Part shown: positions 15,086-22,748 of the stretch, in pieces
Numbering within the stretch: position 1 is the stretch's first letter
Layout of the letters: each line of letters begins with the position of its first letter
Assembly (NCBI GenBank): GCA_002790655.1
Contig: PFVO01000007.1
Location: forward strand, 1 to 38,727
DNA: 38,727 nt
Direction: 5' to 3'
Origin: Candidatus Moranbacteria bacterium CG_4_9_14_3_um_filter_44_28
GTDB lineage: Bacteria; Patescibacteriota; Minisyncoccia; Moranbacterales; UBA11712
The notes under the pieces: model-generated
Seen by the model: only the letters and a program-made list of their open reading frames with translations
Database searches by the model: none
What the model was told of the DNA's origin: nothing
Translations under genes and position numbers: made by a program

Positions 15086-15532
15086 TTACTTAAGATTAAC
15101 TGTTGCTCCCGCTTCTTCCAGTTTTTTCTTTATTTCCTCCGCTTCGGCTTTGGCAACTTTTTCCTTGATTACCTTCGGAGCGGCGTCGACAAGGTCTTTG
15201 GCGTCTTTCAGGCCTTTGCCGGTAATTTCGCGGACAGCCTTGATGACGTTGATTTTGGCGTCGCCCGCCGCGGCAAGTTCGATGTCGAACTCGCTTTTTT
15301 CGGGAGCCGCTTCACCGGCCTCCGCGCCAGCCGCCCCGCCAGCGGCGGGGCCAATTGCCATAACTGGAGCGGCCGCGCTCACGCCGAATTTTTCTTCGAG
15401 AACTTTCACCAGCTCCGAAAGCTCAAGAACAGACATTTTTTCAATCTGTTCAACAAGAGCTTTGAATTTCTCTGGTACTTCGACCGGCTTTTTTTCCTCG
15501 TCAGTCGTTTCATTTTTTGCTTCTTTGGTCAT
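15086..15532 (-). CDS. rplL: Ribosomal protein L7/L12
   Basis: Stalk protein of the large ribosomal subunit that recruits translation factors. The N-terminal dimerisation helices lie at about residues 25-55 ([20 protein letters not shown]), the Ala/Gly hinge at about 52-78, and the C-terminal domain at about 80-148 with [31 protein letters not shown]. At 148 aa it is some 25 residues longer than usual owing to a charged N-terminal extension ([21 protein letters not shown]) and a lengthened hinge. The hinge holds a perfect GC palindrome at 15333-15351 (8-bp stem, loop AGC). It lies downstream of rplJ, separated by structured element B. Confidence 0.97.
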   Translation of the reverse strand: MTKEAKNETTDEEKKPVEVPEKFKALVEQIEKMSVLELSELVKVLEEKFGVSAAAPVMAIGPAAGGAAGAEAGEAAPEKSEFDIELAAAGDAKINVIKAVREITGKGLKDAKDLVDAAPKVIKEKVAKAEAEEIKKKLEEAGATVNLK

Positions 15533-15569
15533 AATAATTGAATTAAAAATTACGAATTATGAATTATGA

Positions 15570-15656
15570 GGTGAAAATATGGTATTTCGAGAGTATTGCG
15601 TTTTGGACTGCTCTGCAGGACAGGTTAGCCTACTCGAGAAATATCATATTTTCACC
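15570..15656 (+). other. Structured hairpin element B (copy of element A)
   Basis: An 87-nt hairpin between rplJ and rplL. The outer arms are 26 nt each (15570-15595 and 15631-15656), fully paired on the plus strand apart from one G·U at position 13 and a tandem G·A/A·G at positions 20-21. Inside is a 7x7 loop (TTGCGTT against GTTAGCC) and a tip hairpin with a further G·A/A·G pair. Element A at 16329-16416 has the same plan with different bases. Strand is set to plus because the mismatches read as stable G·U and G·A pairs only there; transcription of that strand is not shown. Confidence 0.75.
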
Positions 15657-15663
15657 GATTTTA

Positions 15664-16179
15664 TTACTTGGTATCTCCAATTACCTTCAACACCCCGACC
15701 AAATTTCTCAAATTTCCCGCTAAAGCGTTTACAAATCCCGAAACCGGCGCATTGATCAAACCGACCAGCTTCGAGAGCAATTCCCCGCGCGAAAGCAGTT
15801 TGGAGAGCGCAATAACTTCTTCGCCGGAAATAACCTTGTTTTCCAACACGCCCTGCAAAATTTTGAAATTTTCATTTTCTTTTGAAAAATTTGCCAGAAC
15901 TTTCGCGGCCGATACTTCGTCGGCATTGCCGATCGCCACTCCGATTTGCCCTTCCATATTTTTCACATCTGTTTCGATGCCGGCGTTCTTGAAAGCCAAC
16001 TCGATCAATTTTTTCTTGGTGATTTTGTAGCTCGAGTCATTCTTTCGCAGTTCATCGCGAAGATTTTTCATCTTGGCCACACTTGTTCCGGTATAATCAG
16101 AAAAAATCATAACCTTTCCGGCCTTTATTTTTTCGGACAAATCTTTAACCAAATTCTCCTTTTGAGATCTTGATAACAT
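15664..16179 (-). CDS. rplJ: Ribosomal protein L10
   Basis: Forms the base of the ribosomal stalk and binds L7/L12 dimers through its C-terminal helix. The N-terminal rRNA-binding domain (about residues 1-105) shows EKIKAGKVMIFSDYTGTSVAKMKNLRDELRKNDSSYKITKKKLIELAFKNAG. The C-terminal part ends SGFVNALAGNLRNLVGVLKVIGDTK, a typical L12-binding tail. At 171 aa it has the normal length. It has its own strong promoter and a structured leader upstream, and rplL downstream. The rplK-rplA genes that often precede it are not present here; mltG lies upstream instead. Confidence 0.97.
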   Translation of the reverse strand: MLSRSQKENLVKDLSEKIKAGKVMIFSDYTGTSVAKMKNLRDELRKNDSSYKITKKKLIELAFKNAGIETDVKNMEGQIGVAIGNADEVSAAKVLANFSKENENFKILQGVLENKVISGEEVIALSKLLSRGELLSKLVGLINAPVSGFVNALAGNLRNLVGVLKVIGDTK

Positions 16180-16182
16180 AAA

Positions 16183-16268
16183 AGCCTGCTTCCCACAGAC
16201 TTGAAATCACGGCAAATGCCGCCGCTTCCTAACCAGGACTTATGTTTATGCCTGATTTCTGTGGAAAG
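16183..16268 (-). ncRNA. Candidate L10 leader (autoregulatory ribosomal protein leader)
   Basis: The 5' UTR of rplJ folds around a closing stem TTCCACAGA / TCTGTGGGA (minus strand), with an inner hairpin CGGCGGCATTTGCCG and the segment CCTGGTTAGGA. Position directly upstream of rplJ and the long closing stem fit the known L10(L12)-binding leader, by which the L10 complex represses its own synthesis. The match is by position and shape; I have not compared it with a covariance model. Confidence 0.6.
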
Positions 16269-16291
16269 TTTTATTCAATTTCAACTTCACT

Positions 16292-16320
16292 ATTCTATAA
16301 AATCCCGTAAATTATGTCAA
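16292..16320 (-). promoter_or_regulatory. Strong sigma-70-type promoter of rplJ-rplL
   Basis: Minus-strand TTGACA (16320-16315), 17-nt spacer, TAGAAT (16297-16292). It lies 8 nt downstream of structured element A. Confidence 0.9.
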
Positions 16321-16328
16321 TAGACCGA

Positions 16329-16416
16329 GGCAAGAAATTAGAATTTTGAAAGTATCGCGTTCTGCCCGACTTCGTCGGGGCAGGTTAGCCTACTTGAAAA
16401 ATTTTAATTTCTTGCC
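16329..16416 (+). other. Structured hairpin element A (copy of element B)
   Basis: An 88-nt hairpin between the mltG stop codon and the rplJ promoter. Arms 16329-16354 and 16391-16416 (26 nt each) pair with one G·U at position 13 and tandem G·A/A·G at 20-21. The inner loop is TCGCGTT against GTTAGCC, and the tip is a GC-rich palindrome (CTGCCCGAC TTC GTCGGGGCAG, one bulge). Seen from the minus strand the same mismatches would be A·C and U·C. Confidence 0.75.
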
Positions 16417-16430
16417 TTATTTTTTCAACG

Positions 16431-17477
16431 CTATAACCCATATTTCACCTTATTCTCCTCATGCTCCTCGAGTGTCTTTGAAAAAATCGTTTTTCCGGTT
16501 TCGGGGTCGGTGAGAAAATAATTATAATCAGTTTCTTTCGGATAAACCGCCGCCAGAATCGAATTCATTCCCGGATTATTTATCGGACCCGGGGGAAGGC
16601 CTTTATTGATATAAGTATTATAGGGCGATGGCGTCCGCGTGTCCTCATAAGAATACTGCTTTTTTTCTCTTCCTAAAACATAGGCGATAGTGGCGCAACT
16701 CTGAAGCGGCCTACCCTGATCGATTCGCTTCCAAAAAATTCCGCTTACTATCTTCATATCTTCGGGAGTTTTCACTTCTTTTTCAAGAATGCTCGCCATT
16801 GTCACAATCTCATAAATAGTTTTCTCTCTCTTCTCTATCTCAACTCTCATATCTCTTGTTAGTTTCTCATCAAAATTAAGAAGCATCCGATTGATAATAT
16901 CCGCCGCGCTGGCCTCCCTGAAAAAAATATACGTGTCGGGAAATAAATAACCTTCAAGACTGGCCTTGGCCGGCTTATCTTTCAGAAAATTATAGTCTGA
17001 CTTAACTCCGCAACTGCATTTAACTTTCTCCAAGAATCCATTTTTTTCAAAGCCTTTTTCCTTCAAGACTTCTTCCATTCTTTTGGCGCTGGTTCCTTCC
17101 GGAAAAGTTACTTTGATTTCATTCGGAACGACTTCACCGATTGAGATCACCTGCACAATTTCCGGAATGGTCATCGAACCGCGAAGCTCGTACTTTCCAG
17201 CTTGAAGTTTCTCCCGGCTTCCGGTTTTCCAGATGTAATAATCGAAATACAAATCATTTTCGATAAGTTGCGCTTCTTTGAGCCTTTCCCCGATTTCCTT
17301 CACGCCCTCTCCATCTCTGATTTCGAAAGCTTGGGAAATATTTCCAGTGCCGTGCGAAAAGTACACTTGGCGGTGAAACCAGTATCCAAGAAGCAAAACG
17401 ATGGCCAAAAAAACAAAACCTTTTTTGAAAAAAGATTTTGGCCGCAGTTTATCGTTTTCGATCCGGATATAGTGCAC
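16431..17477 (-). CDS. mltG: Endolytic murein transglycosylase MltG
   Basis: Membrane-bound lytic transglycosylase of the YceG family that cuts nascent glycan strands and sets peptidoglycan chain length. One N-terminal membrane segment (about residues 18-36) is followed by a LysM-like subdomain and the catalytic YceG domain. LEGYLFPDTYIF (about 168-179) holds the conserved Glu of the active site, and ASILEKEVKTPEDMKIVSGIFWKRIDQGRPLQSCATIAYVLG (about 230-272) and SPYNTYINKGLPPGPINNPG (about 287-306) are family signatures. The GTG at 17477 is 7 nt after an extended -10 box, so the mRNA is nearly leaderless. Length 348 aa is normal. Confidence 0.95.
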   Translation of the reverse strand: MHYIRIENDKLRPKSFFKKGFVFLAIVLLLGYWFHRQVYFSHGTGNISQAFEIRDGEGVKEIGERLKEAQLIENDLYFDYYIWKTGSREKLQAGKYELRGSMTIPEIVQVISIGEVVPNEIKVTFPEGTSAKRMEEVLKEKGFEKNGFLEKVKCSCGVKSDYNFLKDKPAKASLEGYLFPDTYIFFREASAADIINRMLLNFDEKLTRDMRVEIEKREKTIYEIVTMASILEKEVKTPEDMKIVSGIFWKRIDQGRPLQSCATIAYVLGREKKQYSYEDTRTPSPYNTYINKGLPPGPINNPGMNSILAAVYPKETDYNYFLTDPETGKTIFSKTLEEHEENKVKYGL

Positions 17478-17484
17478 AGAAATA

Positions 17485-17493
17485 ATTATAGCA
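17485..17493 (-). promoter_or_regulatory. Extended -10 promoter of mltG, near-leaderless
   Basis: Minus-strand TGC then TATAAT (17490-17485), 7 nt before the GTG start. A weak TTTGCC sits 17 nt further upstream. Confidence 0.75.
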
Positions 17494-17566
17494 GATTTTT
17501 TGATTTGGGCAAAATTTTAGCGCGACCCAACATGTGTGCCGCGCTTTGCTATGCAATAAATCTCGC

Positions 17567-17830
17567 TTAGATTTTTTTTGCTTCTTCTTTGTGTAAATAG
17601 CAGTAATAGTCCCGCGGTTCGGCTTTGCCCTCCTTTATTCTCTTGACTTTAGGCCAGGCTAGATAGGTTGGACAGCCTGAGAAAGAACATCTGCGTCTTG
17701 GCAAATTATGCGATAAATGATTGGCCGACACGTCGAGTGAATATACCAGCGCGCTATCCAGTCCATTTTGACCACCCCGACGCTTTCTGCTATGATGATT
17801 TATTCCCGCCGTGTCTCGTCCATCCCTCAT
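17567..17830 (-). CDS. Small Cys/His-containing protein of unknown function
   Basis: Not recognised. The 87-aa protein is basic. A possible metal site is formed by CSFSGC (about residues 48-53) and YYCYLHKEE (about 75-83), a C-x4-C ... C-x2-H arrangement that could bind zinc. The first 45 residues are rich in Asn, His, Arg and Ser and have no clear fold. The start is well supported: AAGGAGG lies 6 nt before the ATG at 17830, one of only two strong Shine-Dalgarno sites I see here. It is a separate unit between yjbQ and mltG. Function unknown. Confidence 0.65.
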   Translation of the reverse strand: MRDGRDTAGINHHSRKRRGGQNGLDSALVYSLDVSANHLSHNLPRRRCSFSGCPTYLAWPKVKRIKEGKAEPRDYYCYLHKEEAKKI

Positions 17831-17908
17831 TTTTAATCCTCCTTGTGTAATATTTTTAAGGCTGATTTACATTTTTACATTTGAGCCGTTGCTCATTATC
17901 CCTATTTA

Positions 17909-17932
17909 TGCACAAAAAAACAGGCTTGTCAA
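17909..17932 (-). promoter_or_regulatory. Possible promoter of the 87-aa gene
   Basis: Minus-strand TTGACA at 17932-17927 is a perfect -35 box, but the -10 at 17-18 nt spacing (ATAAAT/TAAATA) is poor. Confidence 0.4.
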
Positions 17933-17977
17933 CCCAAAAAAATTTTTCTATTTTCTTTCTCCTATTTTATATGAATA

Positions 17978-18421
17978 TTATTCCCCAATTATTTGCAGTG
18001 CGATTTGGCGCGAGCGGGCGTTGTCGAGTTCCACCGCGAAAATTCTCTGCCATTTTCCAAGCTGCAAATCGCCTTTCATGATATTCAAATAGCAGCTCGT
18101 TGGCAGAAACGTCGCTTTGCAATGAGCATGTCCGTTGGCGCATTCGTCGCCGCACATATTTACCGTGCGGATGTCAAAATTATCATGCATATATTTCGTT
18201 GTTCGAGGAGCGACTTTTTCCAGAACTTTCTTGATATCCGAAATCAAAAGCGGTTCCGCTTCTTGAACTAAAACTGCCATCGTCGTGTGGAGACTTTGAA
18301 TATTTATTACACCTCTCTTTATTCCGGCTTTTTTCAATTTTGCCTTGATTTTGTCCGTGATGTCGATGAAATCCAATGTCGTCGCGGTTTTAAGCCTGAT
18401 AATGTGATTGATAAGCTTCAT
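17978..18421 (-). CDS. yjbQ: YjbQ family protein (UPF0047)
   Basis: YjbQ-type proteins form small trimers; some have weak thiamine-phosphate synthase activity, but the physiological role is unsettled. The sequence shows the family core: GVINIQSLHTTMAVLVQEAEP (about residues 39-59), NGHAHCKATFLPTSCYLNIMKGDLQLGKWQRIFAVELDNAR (about 115-137). The conserved His residues (His45; the HAH pair near 118) and Glu are present. At 147 aa it is full length. It lies downstream of hpf on the minus strand. Confidence 0.9.
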   Translation of the reverse strand: MKLINHIIRLKTATTLDFIDITDKIKAKLKKAGIKRGVINIQSLHTTMAVLVQEAEPLLISDIKKVLEKVAPRTTKYMHDNFDIRTVNMCGDECANGHAHCKATFLPTSCYLNIMKGDLQLGKWQRIFAVELDNARSRQIALQIIGE

Positions 18422-18511
18422 AGATTTAACTAAAACTTAATCTAACATTTTATGCCCAATAATACAAGAGGCAAAATATCTGATACTTAAGGCGAAATAT
18501 AATATACGAAA

Positions 18512-18877
18512 TTAAAATCTTGCTTCTTTATCAATGGTCATTCTCTTCTTAAGCGACCGGCCGCCGCGGCGCTGAAGCGTGATGATGCGATCTTTGTCGT
18601 GGTGGATTTGGTTTTCCAGCTCTTCATAAACGCTGTCAATCGAGCCCTCAATGAATTCGGTTGTGTCTTCCCCACGATAATCCTGATAGGGCGTGTGAAA
18701 CATCACCTCCACCCGAAATTTCCCCTTTTTGTCAAGATTAATTTCCACCTCCACTGAAATCACCGCGTCTTCGCTAAAAGATTTGAAAAATTTTCCCAAT
18801 TTTTCGATTTTTTCAGTGACATAATTCTTTGTTCGTTCATCAATTCTTACCTCCTTGAATAGAAAACGAATGTTCAC
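18512..18877 (-). CDS. hpf: Ribosome hibernation promoting factor (HPF/RaiA family)
   Basis: Binds the 30S decoding site to silence ribosomes in stress. The sequence NIRFLFKEVRIDERTKNYVTEKIEKLGKFFK and the strands VEVEINLDKKGKFRVEVMFHTPYQDYRGEDTTEFIEGSIDSVYEELENQIHHDKDRI are typical of the short form without the C-terminal dimerisation domain. I start it at the GTG at 18877, where homology begins (V-N-I); a TTG at 18907 would add ten residues. Length 121 aa. It follows smc by about 66 nt. Confidence 0.92.
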   Translation of the reverse strand: MNIRFLFKEVRIDERTKNYVTEKIEKLGKFFKSFSEDAVISVEVEINLDKKGKFRVEVMFHTPYQDYRGEDTTEFIEGSIDSVYEELENQIHHDKDRIITLQRRGGRSLKKRMTIDKEARF

Positions 18878-18943
18878 AATTTCTTTATGTAAAAACTTAA
18901 TCCCCAAAATATTTTTTCTATTTTATATCTACTATTTTATATG

Positions 18944-21274
18944 TTACCTTATTTCTCCTTCTTCCCCTACTTGATCCAGCTTCACCGACAAAACTCTTGA
19001 AACCCCGTCAGTACTCATTGTAACGCCATACAAAACCGAGGCCTGGCGCATTGTTTCCCGGTTGTGGGTGATGAGGACAAACTGGGTCTCGTGCGAGAAC
19101 TCCTGCAAAATTCTTCCGAAGCGCCGGGAATTAGCCTCGTCGAGCGCCGTTTCAATCTCATCCAGAATCGCAAAGGGCGGAGGACTATTGGCAATAATGG
19201 CAAACAATAATGCCTGCGACGTCAAAGCCCTTTCCCCGCCCGAGAGTATATTGAGCCCGGAAATTCTCTTCCCGGGAGGGCAGACTTTGATTTCAATTCC
19301 AACTTCCTTCGGCCCCTCCTCTTCCTCCGCTGCTTCTTCATCCATATTTTCCGCACTATCCGCCTCATCCGCTTTTTCTCCGCTAATATCCTTGATATTT
19401 CTCCTCATTTCGATTTTCGTTTTCACGAGCTCCGCACTCCCTCCCCCGAATATTATTTTGAAATACTTCGAAAATTCAGAATCCACTTTTTTGAAAGTTT
19501 CCTCGAAGGAACCTTTTATTCTCTCATCCATTTCCTTGATGACTTCCGCAAGCGACCCAATCGCTTTTTCAAGATCTTTTGACTGGCCGGTGAGAAAATC
19601 ATACCTTTTTTGAGTTTCTTCGTATTCTTCAATAATCAGCGGGTCAATCGCCCCGATCTGTTCAGAAAGGGTTTTCAGCCTTCCGATATCCCGCTCGTAT
19701 TTCGGAGCATCGAGTGTTTCCGGAACAGCTCCTTTTGAAAGCAATTCATCAGGTTCATGAACACCCAAATCCTGTTTTATTTTTTCCTTCAAATCTTCTT
19801 CCCGAACTTCTACTTTTGCAAGCCGTATCCGAATTTCATTAATCTTTTCCCGAATCATTGAGACCTCGTGCCGTTTTTTTCGGAGTTCCCCCTCAAGTTC
19901 AAAATAGTGCCTGCGCGATTCCCTGTCATGGGAAATGAGCTCTTCCATTTTCTTCTTGCTCGCGTCAGCTTCACTTTTGAGCCTGGCCAATGATCCGGCA
20001 AATTCTCTTTTTCTTTCTTCAAGCTCGCCTGTGACTCGGAGATCGACCACATTCTCCATTTCTTTTTTTTTCTCTTCCTTTTTCTTCCCTTCTGAAACCT
20101 CCCGATAAAGCGACTGAAGCTCTTCGCCAACTGCCAGAAAATTTTGCTTAAAACGTATAATGTCTTCCAGATTTTTTACTCTTTCAATCTCTTCCCCCAA
20201 ATTTTTATACCTCGCCTGGATTTTACCGATTTTCCCCCTGACATAAGGAAAATCAACCGGTATTTCGCTTATCAATAAAAAATTTTTCGATTTTTCCTTT
20301 TCAATTTCAATTTTTGCGCCAATGATGGCCAGTTCTTTTTCCACCTGGTTGATTTTCTCAAAAATTTCTTGTCTTTCTCGTTCAAGAATGTCTCTTTTAT
20401 TCTCAAAGTCGATGCTGGTTTTGCCCTCTTTTTGAATTTTCGCCTCAAGCTCGTCAATTTTCCTCTGAATTTTTATTTCTTCCCGCCCCGCTTCTTCTTT
20501 CTCCTCGTGTATGCTTTCTTTTTCGGTTTTCGTTTTTTTCCAGAGAAATCCAAAGAATTCCTCTTGTTTTTGACGAAGTTCACGCACCACATCTTTGCCT
20601 TTCTTGGCTTTTTCCGACTGGCGCTTAAGCACCCGGAGGTGCGGACTTATCTCTTTTACAAGATCAGCGACTCGCGCCAGATTCTGGCGGGTTGATTCAA
20701 GTTTTCTTATGGAACGCTCTTTTTTTAGCTGATAGGGCTTCACACCGGCCGCTTCTTCAAGAATGATTCTTCTTTCAACCGGCGTCGCGTTGAGAACCGC
20801 ATCGGCCATTCCCTGATTAATAATGCAATAGCTTCTTTGACCAACGCCGGCCTTGGCAAGAAGATCAATAATGTCAATAAGACGAACTCTGCTTTTGTTG
20901 ACATAATACTCACCCTCGCCGCTCCGATAAACTTTTCTGGTGATAATCACTTCTTCAAATTCAATTGGGATTCTTTTGTCGGAATTGTCAAGAAAAAGCG
21001 AAACCTTGGCGCTTCCCAACTGCGATTTTTTACCGGAACCGGCGAAAATCACGTCTTCTGATTTTTTTCCGCGAATATTTTTGAGCGACTGCTCGCCCAT
21101 TGTCCAGCGCACCGCGTCAGCGATATTCGATTTCCCGCTCCCGTTGGGGCCTACAATGGCCGTGATTCCGCATTTTTTTCCATTTTTCGCGAGACTGCAG
21201 GAAGGCAAAAAATCCAAGACGGTCTTGGTTGCAAAAGACTTAAAACCAGATAATTCTATCCTTTTTAGATACAT
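18944..21274 (-). CDS. smc: Short SMC protein without a recognisable hinge
   Basis: Chromosome-organising ATPase. The N-terminal head has Walker A GPNGSGKSNIADAVRW (about residues 42-57) and the R-loop region GMADAVLNATPVERRIILEEAAGV. The C-terminal head has LSGGERALTSQ (signature), FAILDEIETALDEAN (Walker B and D-loop) and THNRETM (H-loop). Between them are two coiled-coil stretches, but not the roughly 120-residue hinge with its Gly-rich motif; only a short non-coil patch LISEIPVDFPYVRGKIGKIQ breaks the coil. At 776 aa it is about two thirds of a normal SMC (about 1,150-1,200). An acidic linker (DEEAAEEEEGPKEV) precedes the signature. It lies 12 nt after rnc. Confidence 0.9.
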   Translation of the reverse strand: MYLKRIELSGFKSFATKTVLDFLPSCSLAKNGKKCGITAIVGPNGSGKSNIADAVRWTMGEQSLKNIRGKKSEDVIFAGSGKKSQLGSAKVSLFLDNSDKRIPIEFEEVIITRKVYRSGEGEYYVNKSRVRLIDIIDLLAKAGVGQRSYCIINQGMADAVLNATPVERRIILEEAAGVKPYQLKKERSIRKLESTRQNLARVADLVKEISPHLRVLKRQSEKAKKGKDVVRELRQKQEEFFGFLWKKTKTEKESIHEEKEEAGREEIKIQRKIDELEAKIQKEGKTSIDFENKRDILERERQEIFEKINQVEKELAIIGAKIEIEKEKSKNFLLISEIPVDFPYVRGKIGKIQARYKNLGEEIERVKNLEDIIRFKQNFLAVGEELQSLYREVSEGKKKEEKKKEMENVVDLRVTGELEERKREFAGSLARLKSEADASKKKMEELISHDRESRRHYFELEGELRKKRHEVSMIREKINEIRIRLAKVEVREEDLKEKIKQDLGVHEPDELLSKGAVPETLDAPKYERDIGRLKTLSEQIGAIDPLIIEEYEETQKRYDFLTGQSKDLEKAIGSLAEVIKEMDERIKGSFEETFKKVDSEFSKYFKIIFGGGSAELVKTKIEMRRNIKDISGEKADEADSAENMDEEAAEEEEGPKEVGIEIKVCPPGKRISGLNILSGGERALTSQALLFAIIANSPPPFAILDEIETALDEANSRRFGRILQEFSHETQFVLITHNRETMRQASVLYGVTMSTDGVSRVLSVKLDQVGEEGEIR

Positions 21275-21286
21275 TTTTGTTTTTCT

Positions 21287-21979
21287 TCACCAATCCTTTA
21301 CTTCAAGAGCGTTTCTCGCCGCTTCTCTCTGCGCCTGCTGTTTTGAAACTCCTTCTCCCTGCGCCACTTCCTCGTCTTCAAGATAAACCCCGACAATAAA
21401 TTTTTTGTCGTGGTCGGGACCCGATTCGGAAAGAACCCGGTAATTCGGAGTGATTCCCACCCGGGCTTGGGCTTCTTCCTGAAAGTTGGATTTCGGGTCA
21501 ATATAGAGTTTGCTTTTTATAACCTCGTCAAGATGAATCAAGACACTTTCTGAAATAAATTTCTTCGCGGCTCCGTAACCTTTGTCAAGATAAACCGCGC
21601 CAATTATCGCTTCGAGCGCGTTCGCCAAAAGATAATCCCTTGCCCGTCCGGTATCTTTGGCTTCTCCCCGGCTCATAAGAAGAAAATTTTCCACCCTCAG
21701 CCCGCGGGAAACATTTGAGAGCATGTCCTTGTTCACCAGCGCCGCCCGCCAGTTGGTAAGTTCTCCTTCCGGGTTGGGAAAATTTTGATATAAATGCTCC
21801 GTCACCACCAGCTCTAAAACCGCGTCTCCAAAAAATTCAAGGCGCTCATTATGATCCAACTTATAGCTCCTATTCTCATTCAGATACGACCGATGCGTGA
21901 CGGCAGTCCGAAGCAGATCGAGATTTTTGAATTTTACTTTTGTTTTCTTTTCCAGATCTTCGATGTTTTTTACAGCCAT
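21287..21979 (-). CDS. rnc: Ribonuclease III
   Basis: Double-stranded RNA endonuclease for rRNA and mRNA processing. The RNase III domain (about residues 5-150) carries the signature HNERLEFFGDAVLELVVTEHLY with the catalytic Glu/Asp, and a second acidic set in DYLLANALEAIIGAVYLDKGY. The C-terminal double-stranded RNA-binding domain spans about 155-228 (NFQEEAQARVGITPNYRVL...GEGVSKQQAQREAARNAL). Length 230 aa is normal. It precedes smc by 12 nt, the classical rnc-smc arrangement. A weak AAAGGG lies before the ATG. Confidence 0.96.
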   Translation of the reverse strand: MAVKNIEDLEKKTKVKFKNLDLLRTAVTHRSYLNENRSYKLDHNERLEFFGDAVLELVVTEHLYQNFPNPEGELTNWRAALVNKDMLSNVSRGLRVENFLLMSRGEAKDTGRARDYLLANALEAIIGAVYLDKGYGAAKKFISESVLIHLDEVIKSKLYIDPKSNFQEEAQARVGITPNYRVLSESGPDHDKKFIVGVYLEDEEVAQGEGVSKQQAQREAARNALEVKDW

Positions 21980-21984
21980 ACCCT

Positions 21985-22100
21985 TTCAAATCCCAAGCTC
22001 AAAGCTCAAATGTCAAATCAAGATCAAAATCCAAAATCTAAATTTGATATTTAGTTATTTGGATTTGATTTGAAATTTGGATTTTGAAATTTGGATTTAT
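21985..22100. repeat. AT-rich repeat of the CAAATTTCAAAT type
   Basis: Tandem and inverted short units such as AATCCAAAATC and GATTTTGGATT between nusB and rnc. Similar low-complexity stretches lie at 33073-33110 and 36155-36280, always between genes. Confidence 0.55.
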
Positions 22101-22105
22101 AAAAA

Positions 22106-22594
22106 TTATTTATTAGCTTCAGTTTTATTATTTTCTTTGCCATCTTCCTTCTCCTTCTCGTCATTCTTCATTGGTTCTCCCATCTCGCGGTAAATTGTCC
22201 CCAAAACCCCGTTTACGAATCTCCCTGAAGATTCCCCGCCGTAAGTCTTGGCCAGTTCAATCGCCTCATTGATGGCCACCTTCGGCGGAACTTCTTCGTA
22301 ATTCCCAAACACAAGCTCAAAAATCCCAAGTCTCAAGACATTTCGGTCAACTACTGTCACTTGTTCCAGCGGCCATTCCGGCGCGCATTTTTCAATAAGT
22401 TTGTCGATTTTCCCCTGATTTTTGAGAACTCCCTGAATAAGATAGTGAATAAAAGAAGCGTCCTCCACGCCGGGGCCGAATTCTTCGATATTGTGTTTTA
22501 CTATATTCTCAACCAGATTTTTCTTCCTGCCCCGAAAATCCCACTCGTAGAGGCACTGCATGGCGACGGAACGGAGAAGATGTCGGTTGGCCAT
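22106..22594 (-). CDS. nusB: Transcription antitermination factor NusB
   Basis: All-helical RNA-binding protein that with NusE binds boxA and supports rRNA antitermination. [21 protein letters not shown] opens the domain, [23 protein letters not shown] and [35 protein letters not shown] are the conserved core. The tail (about residues 137-162) is a highly charged Lys/Glu/Asn extension not found in most NusB. I start at the ATG at 22594, since eight upstream codons lie in repeat R5. Length 162 aa. Confidence 0.94.
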   Translation of the reverse strand: MANRHLLRSVAMQCLYEWDFRGRKKNLVENIVKHNIEEFGPGVEDASFIHYLIQGVLKNQGKIDKLIEKCAPEWPLEQVTVVDRNVLRLGIFELVFGNYEEVPPKVAINEAIELAKTYGGESSGRFVNGVLGTIYREMGEPMKNDEKEKEDGKENNKTEANK

Positions 22595-22603
22595 TTTTTC
22601 TGT

Positions 22604-22741
22604 TGTCATTCCGACCAAGTTCCGACTTATCGGAACGCGCGGAGGAATCTTCGTACATACGCAATGGATTAGCCATTAGATTACGCACGCAGATCCCTCG
22701 GCTGCATCCCGATAAAATCGGGATTCCGCTCGGGATGACAA
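22604..22741. repeat. Interspersed palindromic repeat, family R, copy 5, with two nested palindromes
   Basis: Ends TGTCATTCCGACC and CGCTCGGGATGACA. It carries GTTCCGA CTTA TCGGAAC at 22619-22636 and ATCCCGAT AAA ATCGGGAT at 22706-22724, absent from copies 1 and 6. Confidence 0.85.
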
Positions 22742-22748
22742 TTAAGTT

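Noticed and set aside
15570-16416. Hairpin elements A and B as integron attC sites (GTTAGCC resembles the GTTRRRY core)
   Set aside because: The core does not match GTTRRRY (a C in place of a purine), the opposite side lacks the RYYYAAC partner, and no integrase is present.
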